Below, in pieces: positions 57,348 to 64,000 of a stretch of 64,000 nt of DNA. The first letter of the stretch is position 1; every line of letters begins with the position of its first letter. The notes beneath the pieces are model-generated. The model was not told where the DNA came from and did no database searches. It saw nothing but the letters and a program-made list of their open reading frames with translations. The position numbers and the translations under genes are program-made. The stretch lies in contig NZ_JADCNH010000022.1 in NCBI RefSeq assembly GCF_018904615.1, positions 1 to 64,000 on the forward strand. The letters are read 5' to 3'. This DNA comes from Verticiella alkaliphila. Its GTDB lineage: Bacteria; Pseudomonadota; Gammaproteobacteria; Burkholderiales; Burkholderiaceae_B.

Positions 57348-59786
57348 GGGCGCGGAGCTGGCGGGTTCGGCAGACAGGTCCAGCCAGATCCGACGCATGC
57401 TCGGATCATCGGGATAGCGCTCGTTGCGGAACCCCAGGCTCGTCATGAGCTTGATCATCGGGCGATTGGTGGCGAGCACGCTGCCTTCCAGATACGCCAG
57501 GCCCTGTTCGCGCGCCGCCTGGATCAAGGCACGCATCAGGGCCGGCCCCAGGCGCCGGCGTTGCCAGTCGTCGGCAATGGCCAGCGCATACTCGGCGCCT
57601 ACCCCATCCGCGTTGCGCAGATAGTGCGCGAGTCCGATCACGATCTCCTGAGGATGACCCCGGTGCAGCGGATTGGGCTGCTGCACCGTGGCCACGAAGG
57701 CCACTTCGCGGTCGTAGTCGATCTGCGTGTAGCGGGCCAGCATGCGAGGCGGCAGTTCGCGCAGGGCTGACACGAAGCGCATGTAGCGGGATTGTTCCGA
57801 CAATTCGCGCACGAAGGCCTGCAGCGGTTCCGCGTCCTCGGGGCGGATCGGGCGCAGCGTCCAGTCCGTGCCGTCATCGAATCGCTGTGGACGTACCCAC
57901 CGGGTGGGGTAGGGCGCGATCGCCAGGTGCGGATGCCCGGCGCGGCGCGCTGCCGGCTGCGCGGTCAATCGCAACTGGGCGCCGTGGATGCGGATGCGGG
58001 TCTCGTCCAGCCAGACGGGCTCCAGCGTCGCCTCGGCCAGATCCGGCAGGGCGACGGCAAGCTCGGAAAAGGCGATCAGGACGTCTTCCAGCGCGTTCTG
58101 CGCCACCGGGGCGAGTTGCTGCAGCAGCCCCACGCTCGCGAGCGGACTGCGCTCCATCAGTCGTTGTGCCAGAAAACCGTTGAGCGGCACGAGCTCGAGC
58201 CCGGCGCTGGATGCCGAGGGCCAGGCGTCCGCCGTGCTCACGCTCAACACGGGCCCGAACACGGCGTCGCGCACGATGCGCAGGCGGGCGAGCGCTGCGC
58301 CCTCGGGCAGCGGTTCGTCGGCATGCACCGTGAGGCCGACGCTGGCCAGGACTCGCGAGGTGGCCTCAGCATCGAGCAGACATCGGCCGTCGGCCCGGGT
58401 CGCGTCGATGACCGCTTCGGCGGCAGCGACATCCACGGGGGCCGCCAGGCCTTCGGGCGGCTGCGTCTGCAGCAGCAGCTGCTGGTTGTAGTGAAAGCGC
58501 GCGATCTGGCCGAAGGCGTCGGTGGCCGTCTCCGGGGTGCGGAACGCGGGCACGCCCGCGCGCGCCATGCGGTCGCGCAGGCCGCGCATGGAGGCGTCGC
58601 CCATGAGACAGGTGACCACCGGCTTGCGCGCCTGGCCGACGAGCGTGCAGAGCGCATCCACGATGCCGGGCAGATCGCTGCGCACGTCGGGGGTGAGCAG
58701 GACGAGCACGCCATCCACGTTGGGGTCGCCCAGCAGGTGCTTGAGGGCACCGGCCACACTCTCGGGCGTGAGCGGCGCGCGTTCGATGACGGGGTTGGCC
58801 GTCTGCGCATCTGGCGACAGGCTCTGCGTGAGCAGGGCTCGCGTGTCCGGGGCGAGGGTAGCGCCGCCGATGGCGTGCTGCAGCACCATCAGATCCTGGG
58901 CGAGCCTGACCTGACCCTCGCCGTTCGCGAAGAACGCCACGCGCCGCCCGCGCGGGCGGCTGAACTGGTTGAGCGCCTTGATCGTGGAGAAAAGCTGCAC
59001 GAAGAACTGCACGCGCAGCGCGCCGGCACGTCGCAGCGCGGTGTCAAAGACGGTATCCGGAGGCAACGGCGCGCCGGGCGGGCCGGGCTGTGCGCGTCCG
59101 GGACGCAGCACCACGACCGGCTTGGCGCTGGCGGCCGCGCGCAGCGCACTCATGAACGCCCGGGCTTCACCGATGTGCTCTACATAGAGCGCGATGCTGT
59201 CGGTATGGGGATCCGACGCCAGGAAGTCGAGCAGCCGAGGCAGGTTGGCGCGGTCGCCTTCGTCTAGCGACACCGCCAGCGAGAACGCCGTGCGGCTGTC
59301 GTCGGCCCAGTCCATGACGGCCGCCATGATGGCGCGCGATTGTGCAACGAGTGCCACCCGGCCTGCCTTGGCAAGGGTAGGGTGCAGGCTCGCATTGAGC
59401 CCGGCATGCGGTCTTTGCATGCCGAGCGAGTGTGGGCCGATGAGCACGCAATCGTGCTCGTTCGCCCATTTTTCGCAGAGCGTTGACTGAAGTTGGCCTT
59501 GCGTGCGCCCGTGAACGATCGCCGCACGCGGTGCCACGGTCGAGAGCAGGCGCAGTGCTTGCTCTAGCTCATCCGGCGCGACCCAGACGATCGCCAGATC
59601 CGGACGGTCGCCAGGTGCCACGCCGTTGAGCGCTGGAAGGCTCATGCCCCCGGCGGCGCTGAACACCGCCTCTGTCGTGAACGCCGCGAGTCGCTCAGGC
59701 AGGGAGGTGCTCAGCGGCAACGGATACCGGCTGACCAGGATGACCGATTTCGGATCGAACAGCGGAGAAAGGGCGTGGCGAAGCAT
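57336..59786 (-). CDS. Pat/PatZ-like GNAT acetyltransferase with degenerate acyl-CoA synthetase domains
   Basis: This 816-residue protein has an N-terminal NDP-forming acyl-CoA synthetase-like region (LSPLFDPKSVILVSRY; VALVAQSRAIMAAVMDWADD) and a C-terminal GNAT domain (YMRFVSALRELPPRMLARYT, then EYALAIADDWQRRRLGPALM). The usual CoA-binding glycine loop and ATP-grasp signature are eroded, as expected for a sensor rather than a synthetase. Relatives acetylate lysines, for example of acetyl-CoA synthetase. It overlaps the MaoC gene convergently by 12 bases. Confidence 0.85.
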   Translation of the reverse strand: MLRHALSPLFDPKSVILVSRYPLPLSTSLPERLAAFTTEAVFSAAGGMSLPALNGVAPGDRPDLAIVWVAPDELEQALRLLSTVAPRAAIVHGRTQGQLQSTLCEKWANEHDCVLIGPHSLGMQRPHAGLNASLHPTLAKAGRVALVAQSRAIMAAVMDWADDSRTAFSLAVSLDEGDRANLPRLLDFLASDPHTDSIALYVEHIGEARAFMSALRAAASAKPVVVLRPGRAQPGPPGAPLPPDTVFDTALRRAGALRVQFFVQLFSTIKALNQFSRPRGRRVAFFANGEGQVRLAQDLMVLQHAIGGATLAPDTRALLTQSLSPDAQTANPVIERAPLTPESVAGALKHLLGDPNVDGVLVLLTPDVRSDLPGIVDALCTLVGQARKPVVTCLMGDASMRGLRDRMARAGVPAFRTPETATDAFGQIARFHYNQQLLLQTQPPEGLAAPVDVAAAEAVIDATRADGRCLLDAEATSRVLASVGLTVHADEPLPEGAALARLRIVRDAVFGPVLSVSTADAWPSASSAGLELVPLNGFLAQRLMERSPLASVGLLQQLAPVAQNALEDVLIAFSELAVALPDLAEATLEPVWLDETRIRIHGAQLRLTAQPAARRAGHPHLAIAPYPTRWVRPQRFDDGTDWTLRPIRPEDAEPLQAFVRELSEQSRYMRFVSALRELPPRMLARYTQIDYDREVAFVATVQQPNPLHRGHPQEIVIGLAHYLRNADGVGAEYALAIADDWQRRRLGPALMRALIQAAREQGLAYLEGSVLATNRPMIKLMTSLGFRNERYPDDPSMRRIWLDLSAEPASSAPLRG

Positions 59787-59973
59787 GGCGAGGTGGGCAA
59801 GGCAACGGCCTGTATCGTCACCGTAGTAGGGCAGGACAGCTGGGACAAGCCATCTGCCTGTTTATTTTGTTGCAGGCGGTATCGAATGGTTCCACAGTCG
59901 AGCATCGCTTTCAATCAATAATCCATCCGTCGGTAACAAGTTGAACCGCGTTTTTCCGAGAAGGAGAATGACC

Positions 59974-60618
59974 ATGAAGAAGACTGTTTCGCTGCGTCTC
60001 GTGACGTTGCTCGCCGCCGGTGCGGTGCTGGCCGGCTGCGCCACCCAGCAAGGCAACCAGACCGCCGTCGGCACGGGTGCCGGTGCCGCTCTGGGTGCCG
60101 GGCTCGGTGCGCTGATCGGTGACAGCAGCCGCGCGGCCGCGATCGGCGCCGGCATCGGCGCTGTGGCCGGTGGTGTCGCAGGCTACAACTGGAACCGCAT
60201 CACCGGCCAGATCAACCAGTCGGGCGCCAGCAACATGGGCATCGACGTGGCCGAGCAGCCGGACGGCTCGCTGAAGGTCAATGTGCCCAGCACGGTGTCC
60301 TTCGACACCGACAGCTACACCCTCAAGCCGCAACTGCGTCCGGTGCTCGACACCGTGGCCCAGTCGCTCAACGAGAACCCGCAGCTTCGCGCCAAGGTCG
60401 TCGGCCACACCGACAGCACCGGCCAGGCCGCCTACAACCAGACCCTGTCCGAGAACCGCGCGCGCAGCGTGGTGAACTACCTGGCTCGCCAGGGCGTGGC
60501 GCAAACGCGCCTGAGCTCGGAAGGCCGTGGTCAGAACGATCCGATCGCCGACAACGGCTCGGCCGCCGGCCGTGCCGAGAACCGTCGCGTCGAGATCTAC
60601 CTGTACGCCACGCAGTAA
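59974..60618 (+). CDS. OmpA-family outer-membrane lipoprotein
   Basis: This 214-residue protein has a lipoprotein signal (LLAAGAVLAGC), two glycine-zipper segments (GAGAALGAGLGALIG; AIGAGIGAVAGGVAG) and a peptidoglycan-binding OmpA domain (AKVVGHTDSTGQAAYNQTLS, ENRARSVVNYL). The architecture is that of YiaD-like lipoproteins. The ATG at 59974 has AAGGAG seven bases upstream; the ATG at 59968 is too close to it. A strong terminator follows. Confidence 0.92.
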   Translation: MKKTVSLRLVTLLAAGAVLAGCATQQGNQTAVGTGAGAALGAGLGALIGDSSRAAAIGAGIGAVAGGVAGYNWNRITGQINQSGASNMGIDVAEQPDGSLKVNVPSTVSFDTDSYTLKPQLRPVLDTVAQSLNENPQLRAKVVGHTDSTGQAAYNQTLSENRARSVVNYLARQGVAQTRLSSEGRGQNDPIADNGSAAGRAENRRVEIYLYATQ

Positions 60619-60682
60619 GCTGCATGTGGGAGCTGGCTTCGCGGCCAGCCCCCCGGCGCACGGAACGCCAGTGGCGATCTGC

Positions 60683-60711
60683 AACGCCCACCGCATCGCG
60701 GTGGGCGTTTT
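60683..60711. terminator. Rho-independent terminator, bidirectional
   Basis: AACGCCCACCGC (60683-60694) and its exact complement GCGGTGGGCGTT (60698-60709) form a 12-bp stem with an ATC loop, ending in TTTT on the plus strand. It lies between the convergent OmpA-type and amidohydrolase genes. Confidence 0.85.
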
Positions 60712-60721
60712 GCTCTCAGGC

Positions 60722-62113
60722 TCAGCGGGCCTGACGGCTTTCCAGCTGGGCAATGGTGGCACCGGTCAGCGCCCGCGTCCCGATGCGCAGGGCCGATTCA
60801 TCAATGGCAAAGTCCGTCGAATGATTTGGTGCGCCGGGCTTGTCGCCGTTGGGCGAGGCGTTGAGGTTCCAGAACACCACCGGCACGCCCGTCGAGCCGA
60901 ATGAGCCGAAGTCTTCCGAGCCCATGGTGGGCGGCATCTCCGTGGCCTTGTCCGGGCCAGCTGCAGCCTTCAAGGCCGACACGATGGCGGCCGTGGCCGC
61001 CGGGTCGTTCTTCAGCACTTCGTAGCCCGTGTCGATGCGCACGTCGGCCGTCATGCCGTAGCTCTCGGCGATCTTCTCCGCCCGCAGGCGGATCTGATCA
61101 TGCGCGATCTTCTGGCCGCGCACCGACAGCGAACGCACCGTGCCCCCGATCTCGGCCGTGTCCGGCAGGATGTTCACCCGGTTGCCGCTTTGCAGCAGGC
61201 CCACCGTCACCACCGTCGGACCATCCGGATCCATGGGGTTGAGCCGGTGCGAGGCGATGTTCTGCAGGCCGAGGACGATCTCCGCGGCCGCGAGCGTCGG
61301 TGTGTTCGATGTCCATGGGCTGGAGCCGTGACCGCCTTTGCCGTTGATCGTGATGTTGAAGGCATCGCCGCTGGCCATCATCGCGCCCTGGCGGTATCGC
61401 AGGGAGCCCGACGGCGCCTGGGCGTTGATGTGTTGCCCCATCACCACGTCCACCTTGGGATTGTCCAGGACGCCTGCGTCCATCATGGCCTTGGCGCCGC
61501 TGGGCACCGGGCCGGGGCCAAGCTCCTCGGCGGGCTGGAAGAGGAAGACAACCGTGCCGGGCAGGTCGGCCCGCATCTCCGACAAGGCCTTGGCCGCGCC
61601 CAGCAGCATCGCGACGTGGGTGTCGTGGCCGCACGCGTGCGACACGTAGGTCTCCTGGCCGCGCCATTGCGCCTTGACCTGCGAGCGGAAGCGAAAGTCG
61701 GCGTTCTCGCGCACGGGCAGCGCATCCATGTCGGCACGCAGGGCCACCACGGGGCCGGGCTTGCCGCCCTTGAGCACGGCCTTGATCCCGGTCTTGGCAA
61801 CGCCGGTCTGGATCTCGATGCCCGGCATCTGCCCCAGGGCCTCGGCGATGTAGCGCGCGGTGTTGACCTCCTCGTAGGACAGCTCCGGGTTGGCGTGGAT
61901 GTGCCGGCGCCACTCGATGACCTGGTTCTCCGTGGCGTCGGCCAGGCTCAGCGCGCGCGCGAGCAGGGCGCTCTGCGTGGCGGCCGGTGCCGCCTGGGTC
62001 GTGCCGGGCGTGGTGCTCATCCCCATCGTGGCCGTGGGCGTCGCGGCCCAGGCCACGGGCGCCAGCAGAGCGGCCAGCGCCAGGGCGCGGGCCAGATGAG
62101 TGGGCTTGTGCAT
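60722..62113 (-). CDS. Exported M20-family amidohydrolase
   Basis: This 463-residue protein has a signal peptide (ALALAALLAPVAWAATP) and an M20/HipO-type catalytic domain: ADMDALPVRE, SHACGHDTHVAMLLGAAKAL, FLFQPAEELGPGP and PTMGSEDFGSF, which hold the metal ligands. Relatives cleave N-acyl amino acids such as hippurate or indoleacetyl amino acids, here apparently in the periplasm. The ATG at 62113 follows GAGGAGGCATCAC. It does not belong to a clear operon. Confidence 0.9.
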   Translation of the reverse strand: MHKPTHLARALALAALLAPVAWAATPTATMGMSTTPGTTQAAPAATQSALLARALSLADATENQVIEWRRHIHANPELSYEEVNTARYIAEALGQMPGIEIQTGVAKTGIKAVLKGGKPGPVVALRADMDALPVRENADFRFRSQVKAQWRGQETYVSHACGHDTHVAMLLGAAKALSEMRADLPGTVVFLFQPAEELGPGPVPSGAKAMMDAGVLDNPKVDVVMGQHINAQAPSGSLRYRQGAMMASGDAFNITINGKGGHGSSPWTSNTPTLAAAEIVLGLQNIASHRLNPMDPDGPTVVTVGLLQSGNRVNILPDTAEIGGTVRSLSVRGQKIAHDQIRLRAEKIAESYGMTADVRIDTGYEVLKNDPAATAAIVSALKAAAGPDKATEMPPTMGSEDFGSFGSTGVPVVFWNLNASPNGDKPGAPNHSTDFAIDESALRIGTRALTGATIAQLESRQAR

Positions 62114-62248
62114 GTGATGCCTCCTCGTGGGTGGAACACGGTGTCTGGCACCGCGCTCATGGAGTGTACCGAGTGTTCGATTCGTTGCGTCAACGCCCGT
62201 GCATGCTGGTATTGTTGTCGTTCCGATAATTCCAACGAGGAGCAAACC

Positions 62249-62701
62249 ATGCGGGTGTTCGAGTCATTCACGGAGCTGGAGTCGCTGGTCGGCCAGGAAC
62301 TGGCCACGAGCGATTGGCTCACCATCGAGCAATCGCGCATCGATCAGTTCGCGCAAGCCACCGGCGATCACCAGTGGATCCATTGCGATCCCAAGCAGGC
62401 CGCCGAAGGCCCGTATGGCACCACCATCGCCCACGGCTTCCTGACCCTGGCGTTGCTGCCGGCGCTCACCGCCACGGCCTACAAGATCGGCGCGGGTCGC
62501 ATGGGCATCAACTACGGCCTGAACAAGGTGCGCTTTCCGGCACCCGTGCCCGTGGGCAGCAAGGTGCGCGCGACCTTCGTGCTGAAGGCACTCGAGAAGC
62601 TGGACAACGACGGCATGCAATTGACCGTGACGGCCACCATCGAGCGCGAGGGCGGTGACAAGCCCGTGTGCGTGGCCGAGACGCTGGCCCGCCGTTACTG
62701 A
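62249..62701 (+). CDS. MaoC-family (R)-hydratase-like protein
   Basis: This 150-residue hotdog-fold protein has [20 protein letters not shown] and [14 protein letters not shown], placing the Asp and His of R-specific enoyl-CoA hydratases and NodN-like proteins. It could link fatty-acid intermediates to PHB precursors, but this is inferred from the family only. CGAGGAGCAAACC precedes the ATG. It lies 67 bases upstream of gltX. Confidence 0.88.
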   Translation: MRVFESFTELESLVGQELATSDWLTIEQSRIDQFAQATGDHQWIHCDPKQAAEGPYGTTIAHGFLTLALLPALTATAYKIGAGRMGINYGLNKVRFPAPVPVGSKVRATFVLKALEKLDNDGMQLTVTATIEREGGDKPVCVAETLARRY

Positions 62702-62768
62702 GGCAAGCGCGCCGAAGGGGGGCACGGCGGGTGTGATCCGGGGCTGTGGCGTCTTACAATACGCGCCC

Positions 62769-64000
62769 ATGAGCACCGACATCTCCTCTCCGGTCCGCAC
62801 GCGCTTCGCGCCGTCGCCCACCGGCTTTCTGCACCTGGGCGGCGCGCGTACCGCGCTGTTTTCCTGGGCCTTCGCCCGTCATCTGGGCGGCACCTTCATT
62901 CTTCGCGTCGAAGATACGGACGTCCAGCGTTCCACGCCCGAGGCCGTGCAGGCCATCCTGGATGGCATGGCATGGCTGGGCCTGACCCATGACGAGGGCC
63001 CCTTCTATCAGATGCAGCACATGGACCGCTACCGCGAGGTGGTGGGCCAGATGCTGGCGTCTGGCCAGGCGTACCACTGCTACAGCACGCCCGAGGAAGT
63101 CGAGGCCATGCGTGAGCTGGCGCGCGCCGAAGGGCGCAAGCCGCGCTACGACGGCACGTGGCGCCCGGAGCCGGGCAAGACCCTGCCGGCCGTGCCCGCA
63201 GGCCGCGACCCGGTGGTGCGCTTTCGCAACCCGCAGGACGGCGAGGTCAGCTGGAACGACCTGGTCAAGGGCCCCATCGCGATCGCCAACGCCGAGCTCG
63301 ACGATCTCATCATCGCGCGCGCCGACGGCACGCCGACCTACAACTTCTGCGTGGTGGTCGACGACTGGGACATGCGCATCACCCACGTGATCCGTGGTGA
63401 TGACCACGTCAACAACACCCCGCGCCAGATCAACATCCTGCGTGCCCTGGGTGCCGAGCCGCCGATCTATGGCCACGTGCCGATGATTCTCGGCCCGGAC
63501 GGCGACAAGCTTTCCAAGCGCCATGGCGCCGTGAGCGTGATGCAGTACGACGAACAGGGCTACCTGCCCGAGGCCATGGTGAACTACCTGGCCCGCCTGG
63601 GCTGGAGCCATGGCGACGACGAACTCTTCACCCGCGAGCAGCTGGTGTCCTGGTTCGATGGGGCGCACCTGTCGCGCTCCGCGGCGCAGTGGGATCCCAA
63701 GAAGCTCAACTGGGTGAATGCGCACTACCTGCGTCAGCTGCCGGCCGACGAGCTCGCTGCCCGGGTGGCACCGCGCATCGTCGCACGCGGTGGCGTGATC
63801 GAAGGCAATGCGCCCTTGGCCGACGTGCTCGCGCTGCTGGCGCCGCGCGCCGAGACGCTGGAGCAACTGGCCGACGAGGCCATGCTGTTCTATCGCCCGT
63901 TCGACCCGTCGGCCACGCCGCCTGAACTCGTCGAGCAACACCTCACGCCGGAAGCCCGCGCCCTGCTGCGCGAGTTCGCTGCCGACACGGCAGAGATCGA
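62769..64000 (+). CDS. gltX: Glutamyl-tRNA synthetase (C-terminus cut by window edge)
   Basis: The frame is open from the ATG at 62769 to the right edge (about 410 residues). It has [19 protein letters not shown] with the HIGH-type motif, [18 protein letters not shown] and the KMSKS-type loop KLSKRHG. It charges tRNA-Glu, and in many bacteria the discriminating or non-discriminating nature cannot be told from these motifs. There is no evident ribosome-binding site directly before the ATG. Confidence 0.95.
   Translation, partial: MSTDISSPVRTRFAPSPTGFLHLGGARTALFSWAFARHLGGTFILRVEDTDVQRSTPEAVQAILDGMAWLGLTHDEGPFYQMQHMDRYREVVGQMLASGQAYHCYSTPEEVEAMRELARAEGRKPRYDGTWRPEPGKTLPAVPAGRDPVVRFRNPQDGEVSWNDLVKGPIAIANAELDDLIIARADGTPTYNFCVVVDDWDMRITHVIRGDDHVNNTPRQINILRALGAEPPIYGHVPMILGPDGDKLSKRHGAVSVMQYDEQGYLPEAMVNYLARLGWSHGDDELFTREQLVSWFDGAHLSRSAAQWDPKKLNWVNAHYLRQLPADELAARVAPRIVARGGVIEGNAPLADVLALLAPRAETLEQLADEAMLFYRPFDPSATPPELVEQHLTPEARALLREFAADTAEI

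Noticed and set aside
1-64000. tRNA, rRNA, CRISPR, insertion sequence or prophage
   Set aside because: No cloverleaf ending in CCA, no repeated spacer array, no transposase or phage gene and no flanking direct repeats were recognised on either strand.

Overview
The window is a GC-rich (about two thirds G+C by eye) chromosomal segment of a betaproteobacterium, most likely Burkholderiales and probably Alcaligenaceae-like. The evidence is a PhaM-type PHB granule protein, a DUF3717 protein, a caa3/aa3-type cytochrome oxidase operon with DUF2970 and DUF2909 companions, metX-metW, smg next to topB, and Lys/Ala-rich histone-H1-like tails. I see no rRNA, tRNA, insertion sequence, phage or CRISPR array.

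Layout. 1-2 kb: phaM (cut by the left edge), a DUF3717 protein and a Nudix hydrolase. 2-10.6 kb: terminal oxidase genes and assembly factors (coxB, ctaD, a 37-residue membrane protein, DUF2970, ctaE, DUF2909 on the other strand, SURF1, an SCO-like protein, ctaA, ctaB, sco1). The copper chaperone gene ctaG/cox11 is not in this run. 10.8-14.6 kb: an outer-membrane protein, metX-metW, a SET-domain methyltransferase and a MarR regulator. 14.7-27.7 kb: aromatic-acid catabolism, with a TctC-type binding protein, a NahR/NagR-like LysR regulator divergent from salicylate 5-hydroxylase genes (nagAa-nagG-nagH-nagAb), a Liv-type ABC transporter, a TetR regulator, an orphan VanA/DdmC-like Rieske oxygenase and a second Liv-type binding protein. 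27.9-39.4 kb, all on the minus strand: liuA, aceK, a thiolase, liuB, liuD, smg and topB; a perfect 16-bp palindrome lies just upstream of liuA.

39.4-57.3 kb: a PrpR-like sigma-54 activator diverges from a long plus-strand operon: acyl-CoA dehydrogenase, acyl-CoA ligase, a complete Liv-type ABC transporter, a FadB-like protein, a thiolase, a second acyl-CoA dehydrogenase, two short-chain dehydrogenases and a MaoC hydratase. The intergenic region holds a textbook -24/-12 promoter and two tandem palindromes 20 bp apart. This looks like a self-contained uptake, activation and beta-oxidation system for an unidentified carboxylic acid and is the best candidate here for an undescribed pathway. 57.3-64 kb: a Pat-like GNAT protein, an OmpA-type lipoprotein, an M20 amidohydrolase, a MaoC-like hydratase and gltX (cut by the right edge).

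Seven genes show an apparent frameshift, and each is explained by one missing base: SURF1, tctC, the first Liv binding protein, the first livM, the sigma-54 activator, the third Liv binding protein and the second short-chain dehydrogenase. The uniform direction suggests deletion-type sequencing errors rather than gene decay. Functions given below come from reading motifs and gene order; no database search was run.
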